Of a stretch of DNA of 10,793 bases, positions 1-6,930 are shown one piece after another; the first letter of the stretch is position 1, and the number at the start of each line of letters is the position of its first letter. This stretch comes from PCC-6802 sp031388585. Its GTDB lineage: Bacteria > Cyanobacteriota > Cyanobacteriia > Pseudanabaenales > Pseudanabaenaceae. Location of the stretch: contig JANMRU010000060.1 in assembly GCA_031388585.1 (NCBI GenBank), positions 1 through 10,793 on the forward strand, written 5' to 3'. A program made the translations under genes and the position numbers. Under the pieces are notes generated by a model. It worked only from the letters and a program-made list of their open reading frames with translations. It ran no database searches and was not told the origin of the DNA.

Positions 1-52
1 GGCGATAGCTATACAACGCAGTCAAATCCACGAAAAATGAACGGAAGGGAGT

Positions 53-108
53 TTGAGGGCGAAGCCCTCAATTGGGGCGTTGCCCCAAACCCCTTGAAAT
101 TCGGGTTT
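53..108. repeat. Three tandem short hairpins downstream of the GH16-like gene
   Basis: Three adjacent inverted repeats are visible: TTGAGGGC/GCCCTCAA with a GAA loop (53-71), TTGGGGC/GCCCCAA with a GTT loop (72-88), and AAACCC/GGGTTT around a 10-nt loop (87-108, sharing two bases with the second). They lie 30-85 nt beyond the stop codon of the minus-strand gene at 138, so they could end or stabilise its mRNA. There is no T-run after the stems in the direction of that transcript, so a classic intrinsic terminator is not supported. Paired GC-rich palindromes of this kind resemble the dispersed intergenic repeats found in many cyanobacteria; that resemblance is from memory and was not searched. 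Confidence 0.6.
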
Positions 109-137
109 TATCATTCACGGTGCGTAAGTCCTATTTT

Positions 138-1574
138 TTATGCCTTTTGATAAATCTCCACCCAATCTACTTCCATTGCCGTTGAGAGCGAAGTAGCCGA
201 ATCAGGAGTGCCGATAAAGCTATTATTCGCATCTCCGACAAGATCGCCAATTGCTAACTTCCATTTGAGATTAGATGGGAAGTTGGTAGGCGTGGCCGTC
301 TTCCGTAAATTTCCATCAACATACCAGCGGATTTGACCTGGCTCGTACTCAACTGTGAATGTATGAAAACTATCGGTAAAGTTGGGGCCAACAAAAGTTG
401 TGCTATTAAACTCTGGTCCGGTGGCTCCTGGAGAAAAGACCGTCATCACATTACTGGTAGGATCTTTTCCCTGTACCTCAGTTAGGACGATTTCAGGAGG
501 CCATAGAGCATTGCCCTGGGCATCTTCAGCATAAAGGCCCACATATCCACTAGCACCCTTGCCTGTTGGAGCCTTAACACGTACTGACCATTTGCCAAAA
601 TCTTGCTTGTAGCCAAAGCCAGTGTCGATGCCTGCTGTTGAATAATTATCACCATTGTTTAACTCAGGCTTAATCAAGAGCTTGAGGAAACCATTCTGTA
701 CAACTGCGTTGGTGGGCTTAAACCATGAGTCAAGATCTTGAGTGCCAGGAATACCAGAGTAACGATTCCATTCTGGGTAGCTGATCTCGCCCGAAAAATC
801 TTCGCGATACTTCAATACCCATTGCCCAGTGCTGGCAGTACTGGTACTAGAGGGAGACACCAGGCGAGCTGTATTACTGCCAGTGGCAGTGTTATTGGTG
901 AGAATATCGAATTGACCATCGCGATTGAAATCTCCTAGGCCAACTGGTTTGGCGTCGGGTATGTTTGGTAAATCTAGAGGATCGCTACCAGTACTCATAA
1001 GTTGCAGTCGGCTAGAGCGATCGACAGGGTTGTAGAAGACGATATCAGAAACCTTATCTTTGTTCATATCTGCCGCTGCTACTGGTGTCCAGCCTCCCCA
1101 CTTCGAGAGTTCTCCCCAGCCAACTTGCTGAGTACCTTGCATCAGCCAGATACCGCTCCACTTGCTATCGCGGTTGTAAATCACAACATCAGTATTGCCA
1201 TCTTGGTTAAAGTCGCCAGCCGCAACTGCATTAGAGCCTACCCAGTTGGTTAAATCTGCGGATCGTGCAACTGAGGTGCCGTTCATGTACCAAACTTGGT
1301 TGCGACTACCATTAACCTCAGTGGCTAAGATATCAACTTTGCCATTTTTATCGAAATCTGCTGCAGCAACGGGTTTCCAACCAGGTCTATTTGGAAGCAC
1401 AATATCTCTAAGAACTGCCCCTTGTCTCATTAACGAGATCTTCGAACTGCCCTGTGTGGAGTTGTACATCAGCAGATCCTGTTGTCCGTCGAGATTGAAG
1501 TCTGCTGCTCCCGCAATTTGCCATCCGCTTGATGATGGCAAATTCATTTCCCCTGTGTAACTTAGCGTTCCCAT
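138..1574 (-). CDS. FG-GAP/VCBS-repeat protein with C-terminal GH16-like (beta-glucanase fold) domain
   Basis: The protein has about 478 residues in two parts. Residues ~18-240 hold five repeats whose calcium-binding-type loops (DFNLDGQQD, DFDKNGKVD, DFNQDGNTD, DMNKDKVSD, DFNRDGQFD) start at about 25, 73, 121, 169 and 215. This regular 46-48-residue spacing is expected for FG-GAP/VCBS propeller blades. A Ser/Thr-rich linker (~240-250) leads to a domain with GH16 hallmarks: DFSG near its start, WPPEI at the active-site strand, FHTFTVEYEPGQIRWYVDG, and the closing VDWVEIYQ. GH16 enzymes cut beta-glucans, agar or similar beta-linked polysaccharides using an ExDxxE motif. Here it reads EIVLTE (~361-366): both Glu are kept but the central Asp is Val. 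Activity may therefore be reduced or lost, leaving a carbohydrate-binding role. No clear signal peptide is visible. The start is uncertain: ATG at 1574 is chosen, with GTG at 1604 possible, and neither has a good ribosome site. The fourth calcium loop lacks the usual Gly. Confidence 0.8.
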   Translation of the reverse strand: MGTLSYTGEMNLPSSSGWQIAGAADFNLDGQQDLLMYNSTQGSSKISLMRQGAVLRDIVLPNRPGWKPVAAADFDKNGKVDILATEVNGSRNQVWYMNGTSVARSADLTNWVGSNAVAAGDFNQDGNTDVVIYNRDSKWSGIWLMQGTQQVGWGELSKWGGWTPVAAADMNKDKVSDIVFYNPVDRSSRLQLMSTGSDPLDLPNIPDAKPVGLGDFNRDGQFDILTNNTATGSNTARLVSPSSTSTASTGQWVLKYREDFSGEISYPEWNRYSGIPGTQDLDSWFKPTNAVVQNGFLKLLIKPELNNGDNYSTAGIDTGFGYKQDFGKWSVRVKAPTGKGASGYVGLYAEDAQGNALWPPEIVLTEVQGKDPTSNVMTVFSPGATGPEFNSTTFVGPNFTDSFHTFTVEYEPGQIRWYVDGNLRKTATPTNFPSNLKWKLAIGDLVGDANNSFIGTPDSATSLSTAMEVDWVEIYQKA

Positions 1575-1664
1575 AATGACTAATGAAACTTCAATAAACT
1601 GCACAACATAGTTGCGGTGGTCAAACTATGAATAGCTGAGTGGGATATATTTGCTTTTGCTACT

Positions 1665-1681
1665 GAGGATTTAGAATCCTC
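1665..1681. repeat. Perfect 7-bp inverted repeat
   Basis: GAGGATT and AATCCTC flank a TAG loop. It lies between the divergent genes, about 200 bp before uvrC. It could be an operator half-site pair or an mRNA leader hairpin. No T-run follows, so a terminator is unlikely. Confidence 0.4.
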
Positions 1682-1703
1682 CGAATACTCAAATCCGCTC
1701 TTG

Positions 1704-1774
1704 CCCATTCTGTTGCCGAAAACCGCATCGGCCAACGAATCAGCCTAGGTTATTTTACCCATGCTGTTGCGGAA
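1704..1774. repeat. Imperfect direct repeat, two copies 54 bp apart
   Basis: CCCATTCTGTTGCCGAAA at 1704-1721 recurs as CCCATGCTGTTGCGGAAA at about 1758-1775, with two differences in 18 positions. The 54-bp offset is near five helical turns, so the copies would face the same side of the DNA. That fits a repeated regulator site upstream of uvrC, but it could be a chance or decayed duplication. Confidence 0.4.
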
Positions 1775-1883
1775 ACATATCATTGATGAAAATTTTTGGT
1801 TTTTCGACTAATGGAGTCCTTCCATAGCTTTATTGGGCAGCTTGGGGTTAGCATGGAAGAAACTATCATGAGTTACTCAAGGT

Positions 1884-3812
1884 TTGGTGCTAGCTTTGCC
1901 TCTAGTTCAAGATCCCGAAAAACTACAAGTGCGACTCAAAGAGATTCCCTTAGAGCCAGGGGTATATCTGATGCGCGATCGCTACGACCAAATCTTGTAT
2001 ATTGGCAAATCTAAAAGCTTACGAGCCCGAGTGCGTTCGTATTTCCGCAACGGTCAAGATCTGTCACCTCGCATTGCCATGATGGTGCAGCTAGTGAGCG
2101 AAATCGAATTTATCGCTACAGATACTGAGGCAGAAGCACTGGCGCTTGAAGACAATCTTATCAAGCAATACCAACCTCACTACAATGTGCTGCTCAAGGA
2201 TGACAAAAAATATCCCTATGTTTGCATTACCTGGTCTGACCCATATCCACGCATATTTATTACCCGCAAGCGCAATATCGGTGGCTCTAAAGATAAATAT
2301 TATGGCCCCTATGTCGATACCCACAACTTAAGGAGCACCCTGGGTATTATCAAAAGAGTTTTTCCGTTGCGCCAACGCCCAAAGCCTCTATTCAAAGATC
2401 GTCCCTGCCTAAATTACGATATGGGTTTATGCCCTGGAGTCTGCCAAAAACTGATTAGCCCCGAGGAATATCATGCAACCATGCTGAAGGTGGCGATGAT
2501 CTTTCAGGGACGGACTCGGGAACTGATTGATAACCTTACCGATAAAATGGATGCTGCTGCCGCAGATTTAGAATTTGAGAAGGCAGGTCATATTCGCGAT
2601 CAGATTAATACACTCAAGCATCTGGGTGCCGATCAAAAGGTGTCGCTTCCAGATGATACGATTTCCCGCGATGCGATTGCTATTGCCAGCGATGATAAAC
2701 ATGCTTGCATTCAGTTATTTCAGATTAGAGCGGGTAGATTAATTGGACGATTGGCTTTTGTCGCGGATAGCCAGAGCGATTTGCCATCCATGATTCTACA
2801 ACGAACCTTAGAGGCGCATTATCAAAGTTGCGAACCAGTAGAGATTCCGAATGAGATCCACGCGCAGTTTGAATTACCTGAAGCCGAGATATTAAGCGCA
2901 TGGCTGAGCGATCGCAGAGGCAAGAAGGTAACGATCTTTACACCCCAGAGACAGTTAAAGGCCGAACTAATAGAGATGGTAGCGCGTAACGCTCAGTACG
3001 AGCTAGCCAGAATCCAGAGACAGGGCGATCGCAATATCCAAAGTCTAGAAGGGTTACTTGAAATCCTCGATCTTAACGATCTACCACATCGCATCGAAGG
3101 TTATGATATCTCACACATCCAGGGTTCCGATCCTGTTGCTAGTCAAGTGGTATTTATCGATGGCTTGCCCGCGAAGCAGCACTATCGCCATTACAAAATT
3201 AGAAATCCCGAGATTACCGCCGGACATTCCGATGATTTCGCGAGCTTAGCTGAAGTAATTAGCCGAAGATTTCGCAAATATGCTAACGGCCAATCAGGTC
3301 AACCTGAGAGCGATCGAATTGATGACCAGACTGACGATCGAGCCAACACAACCGCCAATCGCTTTGACGAGGATTTCCCCGATCTGGTCATGATTGATGG
3401 TGGCAAAGGGCAACTTTCCGCTGTAATGGCTGAGATCGAACGTTTAGGCTTAGATGAAGATCTGCGGGTGATTAGTCTGGCGAAAAAACGCGAGGAGATA
3501 TTTTTGCCAGGGCGATCGCAGCCAATAGATGCTGATGCCGATCACCCAGGGGTACAACTGCTGAGGCGATTGCGAGATGAGGCGCATCGCTTTGCGATTA
3601 CATTCCATCGCAAAAAGCGCAGTCAAAGGATGCAGCGTTCTTATCTCGATCAGATTCCAGGTCTGGGACACCATCGGCAAAAGCAATTACTCGCCAAGTT
3701 CCATTCGGTGGATTATGTGCGTCAGGCGACTGTTGAGCAGATTGCTGATACCCCAGGTATTGGCATCAAATTAGCTCAACATATTTATTCACACTTTCAT
3801 CCAAATCAGTAG
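1884..3812 (+). CDS. uvrC: UvrABC nucleotide excision repair subunit C
   Basis: UvrC is recruited to UvrB-bound damaged DNA in the cytoplasm and cuts the damaged strand on both sides of the lesion. The 642-residue protein has the full family layout. An N-terminal GIY-YIG nuclease contains GVYLM (26-30), YIGKSKSLRARV (39-50) and the likely metal-binding Glu in LALEDNLIKQ (~89). A cysteine segment, CLNYDMGLCPGVC, spans 175-187. A UVR domain that pairs with UvrB spans ~211-245. The RNase H-like 5' nuclease has GYDISH (Asp408), MIDGGKGQL (Asp505) and DEAHRFA (His568). Tandem helix-hairpin-helix motifs (~588-640) include IPGLG and TPGIG. A polar insert at ~468-495 is probably a loop. The start is not ATG: TTG at 1884, GTG at 1887 or TTG at 1896 are possible, with an in-frame stop at 1869-1871. 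An AAGG at 1879 favours GTG 1887. The fourth cysteine known from E. coli UvrC (RQC) is Arg here (RQR, ~165). It is convergent with the downstream gene set and probably unrelated to it in function. Confidence 0.97.
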   Translation: MVLALPLVQDPEKLQVRLKEIPLEPGVYLMRDRYDQILYIGKSKSLRARVRSYFRNGQDLSPRIAMMVQLVSEIEFIATDTEAEALALEDNLIKQYQPHYNVLLKDDKKYPYVCITWSDPYPRIFITRKRNIGGSKDKYYGPYVDTHNLRSTLGIIKRVFPLRQRPKPLFKDRPCLNYDMGLCPGVCQKLISPEEYHATMLKVAMIFQGRTRELIDNLTDKMDAAAADLEFEKAGHIRDQINTLKHLGADQKVSLPDDTISRDAIAIASDDKHACIQLFQIRAGRLIGRLAFVADSQSDLPSMILQRTLEAHYQSCEPVEIPNEIHAQFELPEAEILSAWLSDRRGKKVTIFTPQRQLKAELIEMVARNAQYELARIQRQGDRNIQSLEGLLEILDLNDLPHRIEGYDISHIQGSDPVASQVVFIDGLPAKQHYRHYKIRNPEITAGHSDDFASLAEVISRRFRKYANGQSGQPESDRIDDQTDDRANTTANRFDEDFPDLVMIDGGKGQLSAVMAEIERLGLDEDLRVISLAKKREEIFLPGRSQPIDADADHPGVQLLRRLRDEAHRFAITFHRKKRSQRMQRSYLDQIPGLGHHRQKQLLAKFHSVDYVRQATVEQIADTPGIGIKLAQHIYSHFHPNQ

Positions 3813-3832
3813 GGGTACATCTCAGTATTACA

Positions 3833-3870
3833 CTTTGCACATAGCCTTGCACTCAATTGCAGGCGCAAAG
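3833..3870. terminator. Interrupted stem-loop between convergent genes, possible bidirectional terminator
   Basis: CTTTGC (3833-3838) pairs with GCAAAG (3865-3870), GCC (3844-3846) with GGC (3862-3864), and TGCA (3848-3851) with TGCA (3858-3861). A 5-nt bulge and a 1-nt bulge interrupt the stem. It sits 20 bp after the uvrC stop and 45 bp after the halogenase-like gene's stop on the other strand, the right place to end both transcripts. It lacks a T-tract on either side, so it may be an mRNA 3' hairpin rather than a strong intrinsic terminator. Confidence 0.4.
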
Positions 3871-3915
3871 ACAAACCCAATCATCCTCAACGAGATCGAA
3901 GTCTGGGCCTGGTTG

Positions 3916-5640
3916 CTATTTGGTGATTAAAGTGAGATGGTCTTGTTTAGCGGCACCGGCATGATCGAAGCAAAGTGGCGGATTTATCGTTTGGAATAGA
4001 GATCGGAATTTCAGGCGAAATAGATACTTGACAGCCAACATACGCGTCAGTTCTTGCAGCAATGGCCAGATTTGACGAAGTTGCTGTTGCCAGCCTAATC
4101 GTTTCATCAACTGGAACCGTATCTTTAAACGCCAGAGAAAATATCTCGACAATTGTTGTGGGATTGAGTCAATCGAGCGATCGAAGCGGCGATTGATGAT
4201 TTGGTCAAAGTCAAAGGTTTGTTCAAAATCCTTAGGTTCAACCGCTCCAATTTGCTTTGAAGCGTCTCTAAATAGATCCCAGGCGGCACGTTCGCTTTTT
4301 TCTCCACCCTGTAAAAGACCAATCAGGCTGCGAACCCCTTGGGGATGGGTTAAAAACCCACACCACCAGAGCGGTAAAATTGCATTCCACCAACCGTTTA
4401 AATTCCAATACCGACGCAGGTGGGCAGAAAACGGATCGTGCATGCTGGCATATTGATCGGTAATATCAACTTGCCGTCTTGTCGTAATTTGACACCAAAG
4501 CGAGGAGAGCACTTCAACATCATCCATCACCAGCGTATTAGCTAGATCCTGTCGAACGATCTCAGTCAGTTGTTGAATCTGTAGCGCTGTCATTGCCAGC
4601 CCAGTGCTATAAAGGGGATCGACAGTGCGAGCGGCATTGCCAACCAAGAACCAGCCATCAGCAGAATAGACGCGCTCCGCACTGTACAGATAGTTGCGAT
4701 AGCTTTGCGTGTCTAGAACCTGACCGCTCCTAACCATGGCAGCAACCGCAGGGTGTTCGCTCTCTACGGCAGCGAGAAAATGATCTAGAGTTTGCAGAGG
4801 ATGCTGATACAAATCCGGTCGATAGGCTATTCCAACACTAACGAGATTTTTGCGATCGCTGCTCTGAAGCGGAATGCACCAAATCCAATTAGCGTATCCC
4901 ATAAAATGATGAGTGGAATGCCACAGGTCGTAGTCATGGGGTCGCCGCATTGACAGTTCTAACTGGGGTAAAAAGTCGTTAAAGTCTGCCAGCCGCAACC
5001 AGAATGCACTGCGCTGTCCCGTCTCGGGGCGATTGTAGGTGGTGACTTTCTTGCCAATGACCCGATTGTGTCCCGTCGCATCAACGATCCATTGCGCCGA
5101 GAGCTGAACGCATTCTTCGGTTGTGGTTTTAACGATCGCTTGATGACGATCTTGCCCCTTCCCAATATTGACTTCCTTCACTTTCCCTTCTAGGAACTGA
5201 ACGCCCATCTGGGCTGCATGGTGGCGTAGATCGCGATCAAAGATCGGTCGGTTGAGCTGGCGAGAATGATAGTAAAGAGATTCACCTGGGGCATGGACAG
5301 AATAACGATAGTCGCTAGGATCGTCAATCCGAAGTTTATGATAAAACGTCAGTCCATTTTTGCGATCGTGGGTGCGATCTAGATAATCCTTCAGCCCAAT
5401 TTCCCAGAAAAAGTGAATGCTAATTTCCGTCAGAGATTCGCCAATATAAGCACGTTTCTCCTGTTCTGGGCGAGGGCCAATGACAAGAATATTCAGATGA
5501 GGTAGCTTTTGTTTGAGATAGCATGATGTCATCAGCCCACTGATGCTCGACCCGACGATGATGACATCCACCTTCATCTGAGGAATTTGAGAAACCTGAG
5601 ATGAGGTTTCTGGCTCATTTCCAATCTCATACTTTAACAT
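3916..5640 (-). CDS. Flavin-dependent halogenase-like FAD monooxygenase
   Basis: This is a 574-residue member of the flavin-dependent (tryptophan-type) halogenase superfamily. The N-terminal FAD fold has VDVIIVGSSISG (24-35), with Ser in place of the usual second Gly of GxGxxG, then GESL (67-70). DATG lies at 187-190. GNAARTVDPLYSTG (334-347) matches the second flavin motif but has Asn where GD is usual. The diagnostic WxWxIP signature is intact as WIWCIP (252-257). RKNGLTFY (93-100) supplies a Lys (94) where halogenases carry the lysine needed for chlorination; this alignment is by eye. Such enzymes use FADH2, oxygen and a halide to make hypohalous acid and halogenate electron-rich carbons. 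Related proteins without halogenase activity act as hydroxylases or epoxidases and often keep similar motifs. It is the last gene of the minus-strand set, 44 nt after a desaturase. The C-terminal ~120 residues are basic and Trp/Leu-rich and match no domain I recognise. The substrate is unknown. Confidence 0.8.
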   Translation of the reverse strand: MLKYEIGNEPETSSQVSQIPQMKVDVIIVGSSISGLMTSCYLKQKLPHLNILVIGPRPEQEKRAYIGESLTEISIHFFWEIGLKDYLDRTHDRKNGLTFYHKLRIDDPSDYRYSVHAPGESLYYHSRQLNRPIFDRDLRHHAAQMGVQFLEGKVKEVNIGKGQDRHQAIVKTTTEECVQLSAQWIVDATGHNRVIGKKVTTYNRPETGQRSAFWLRLADFNDFLPQLELSMRRPHDYDLWHSTHHFMGYANWIWCIPLQSSDRKNLVSVGIAYRPDLYQHPLQTLDHFLAAVESEHPAVAAMVRSGQVLDTQSYRNYLYSAERVYSADGWFLVGNAARTVDPLYSTGLAMTALQIQQLTEIVRQDLANTLVMDDVEVLSSLWCQITTRRQVDITDQYASMHDPFSAHLRRYWNLNGWWNAILPLWWCGFLTHPQGVRSLIGLLQGGEKSERAAWDLFRDASKQIGAVEPKDFEQTFDFDQIINRRFDRSIDSIPQQLSRYFLWRLKIRFQLMKRLGWQQQLRQIWPLLQELTRMLAVKYLFRLKFRSLFQTINPPLCFDHAGAAKQDHLTLITK

Positions 5641-5684
5641 TGAAAGTTCTCTTTTTTATATTACAAAAGTTGCGATCAGTTCCG

Positions 5685-6668
5685 CTAAATAACTAATTCT
5701 TGTAGAGTTTGCCAGTAAGTTTCAGTCACATGAACCTGTTGACCGAAGTCTTCATTTTTCATCAGTTCAGCATGAAGATCCCGAAGGCGATAGAAGGGAA
5801 TATGAGGATAGAGGTGATGTTCGAGGTGGTAGCTAATCTGACGGGGGACGACAAAGATGCGATCGAACCAGGACGGCTGAGTCGTCCGTGTGAGGCGATA
5901 AAATTCATCAGAATTTGCGATCGCACTGTGTTCTCCCGCAATTCGCAGCAGATTGGTAAAGATGAACCAGGTGGAGAGAGGGACAAACCAATATAACAAT
6001 ATAATTTGACCGCCATGGAACCACATAATCAGGCCAAGGATGCTGGCATAGTAGAGTAGGTTCAAGAGTCGATAGCGCAGTGTCCCTTTGGTGAATAGAC
6101 GATGCACGGATTTCAGGATATAAATGATGCCCGCAAGGCCAGAAAGACGGAGCATCATCCAAAGTGTAAAGTGGATTTTGGTTTTTGGGAAATTCCAATT
6201 GGGGGTCAATTCACCAGATGGTGTATGCGTTCCGTATTGACTTCGATTCCCATCTTTGGCAGTACCAATATGGCGATGATGCAGAAAATGGTACTCGCGG
6301 AAGTATTGATTGGAAAGCAGAATTGGCCATGCCAAGAATACCTCAGCAATCACATCATTCCAGGTTTTGCCAGGAAAAAGTCGAAAGTGAGCGGCATCGT
6401 GTTGCAGAACGGCTAGAGCATGTTGTCGCCCCCCAATGAACAGGATGGCGATCGCGTAAAGCAGTGGATTCCAAAAGAAATGGCAAAGGCCGATCGCGCC
6501 AAAAATTCCTAGCCATTCTGAGGCGATCGCCACTACAGCTTTCCTGACATCAATTTGAGCTAATTCTCGCAGAATCTCTCCAGGCAGTCGTACCGAGAGG
6601 GTGCCAGCGTAAATATCGTCTCCAAACTCGGGTTGAGGTATTGGGTGGGTTGTAGGTTGAGTAATCAT
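5685..6668 (-). CDS. Membrane fatty acid desaturase/hydroxylase family protein
   Basis: The 327-residue diiron membrane enzyme belongs to the fatty acid desaturase superfamily. All three histidine boxes are standard: HDAAH (90-94), HFLHHRH (127-133) and HLEHH (281-285, followed by LYPHIPFYRLRDLH). An extra His in GEHS (247) could be a further ligand. Hydrophobic stretches at ~47-85, ~165-188, ~200-220 and ~221-240 fit the family's membrane hairpins. Members insert double bonds or hydroxyl groups into lipid acyl chains or carotenoids using oxygen and reduced ferredoxin. RQHALAVLQHDAAH is the form common in this cyanobacterial branch, which includes acyl desaturases and relatives of carotenoid hydroxylases, so the substrate cannot be fixed. 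The start is placed at ATG 6668: the frame stays open to 6791, but those 41 extra codons read through a mobile repeat. The gene ends 44 nt before the halogenase-like gene, suggesting co-transcription. Confidence 0.88.
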   Translation of the reverse strand: MITQPTTHPIPQPEFGDDIYAGTLSVRLPGEILRELAQIDVRKAVVAIASEWLGIFGAIGLCHFFWNPLLYAIAILFIGGRQHALAVLQHDAAHFRLFPGKTWNDVIAEVFLAWPILLSNQYFREYHFLHHRHIGTAKDGNRSQYGTHTPSGELTPNWNFPKTKIHFTLWMMLRLSGLAGIIYILKSVHRLFTKGTLRYRLLNLLYYASILGLIMWFHGGQIILLYWFVPLSTWFIFTNLLRIAGEHSAIANSDEFYRLTRTTQPSWFDRIFVVPRQISYHLEHHLYPHIPFYRLRDLHAELMKNEDFGQQVHVTETYWQTLQELVI

Positions 6669-6694
6669 AATGGGTTCAGAGCTTTGACTAAGCG

Positions 6695-6704
6695 ATTGAT
6701 ATAT
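6695..6704. repeat. Left copy of 10-bp target-site duplication
   Basis: ATTGATATAT directly abuts the left end of the 170-bp element and is repeated perfectly at its right end (6875-6884). This is the footprint expected of transposition. Confidence 0.8.
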
Positions 6705-6874
6705 GAATGGCACTGAAATACCGATATTGGGAAGCCCTGCAATCAATTGCGGGCTAAGAGCTTCAACCTGTTTCAACAGGTTGAACATCAAATCAACCGA
6801 GCATTTCAGTCTGCTTTAGCCGACTTTAGCTCTGAGCCAAGAACTTGAGTTCTTGGCTTATTTCAGCGCCATTC
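6705..6874. mobile_element. MITE-like non-autonomous element, 170 bp, with terminal inverted repeats
   Basis: The left end GAATGGCACTGAAATA (6705-6720) is the reverse complement of the right end TATTTCAGCGCCATTC (6859-6874) at 15 of 16 positions. Perfect ATTGATATAT direct repeats flank both ends. Three internal hairpins are present: AGCCC-T-GCAAT/ATTGCGGGCT with a bulged T (6733-6755), TTCAACCTG/CAGGTTGAA (6762-6785) and AGCCAAGAACT/AGTTCTTGGCT with a 2-nt loop (6835-6858). CTTTAGC is also repeated directly at 6814 and 6824. No transposase is encoded, so movement would need one supplied elsewhere. A 10-bp duplication suits several IS families, including IS4-type elements, so the parent cannot be named. 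The element lies between two desaturase genes of one orientation, ending 37 bp before the ATG at 6668. It may block read-through, supply a promoter or alter mRNA stability. It also produces a false 41-codon extension of the downstream gene. Confidence 0.8.
6835..6858. repeat. Perfect 11-bp hairpin inside the MITE-like element
   Basis: AGCCAAGAACT and AGTTCTTGGCT are separated by only TG, giving a near-perfect palindrome of 24 bp. It is the strongest stem in the inter-desaturase gap and lies about 75 nt after the stop codon of the upstream desaturase. It could therefore act as an mRNA 3'-end structure or attenuator between the two genes. No T-run follows it on the minus strand. Confidence 0.6.
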
Positions 6875-6884
6875 ATTGATATAT
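6875..6884. repeat. Right copy of 10-bp target-site duplication
   Basis: This is a perfect second copy of ATTGATATAT, directly adjoining the right terminal inverted repeat of the 170-bp element. Confidence 0.8.
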
Positions 6885-6930
6885 AGAATCGCGATCTCGA
6901 ACAATTTTACGGTCATTGACGATCGATGAT

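Larger units (their letters stand above)
1605..1883. promoter_or_regulatory. Divergent intergenic region between the GH16-like gene and uvrC
   Basis: These ~280 bases separate two genes that read away from each other, so promoters for both must lie here or just beyond. I see no convincing -35/-10 pair. A weak candidate on the plus strand is TTGCTT (1651) with TAGAAT (1672) at 15-bp spacing. The region holds a small perfect hairpin (1665-1681) and an imperfect direct repeat (1704-1721 and 1758-1774). No open frame here looks like a gene. Confidence 0.4.

Noticed and set aside
53..108. Tandem hairpins as an intrinsic terminator
   Set aside because: No T-run follows any of the stems on the minus strand, so they are listed as a repeat only.
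1796..2014. Plus-strand reading frame overlapping the uvrC start
   Set aside because: It overlaps the well-conserved GIY-YIG coding sequence in another frame and its Ser/Arg-rich product resembles nothing. Its ATG at 1868 was considered as a uvrC start but is in the wrong frame.
1884..3812. uvrC as part of the lipid-tailoring gene set
   Set aside because: It is on the opposite strand, convergent with the set, and is a universal repair gene.
5709..6439. Plus-strand frames opposite the desaturase
   Set aside because: They are antisense to conserved histidine-box coding sequence, lack ribosome sites and encode no recognisable domain.
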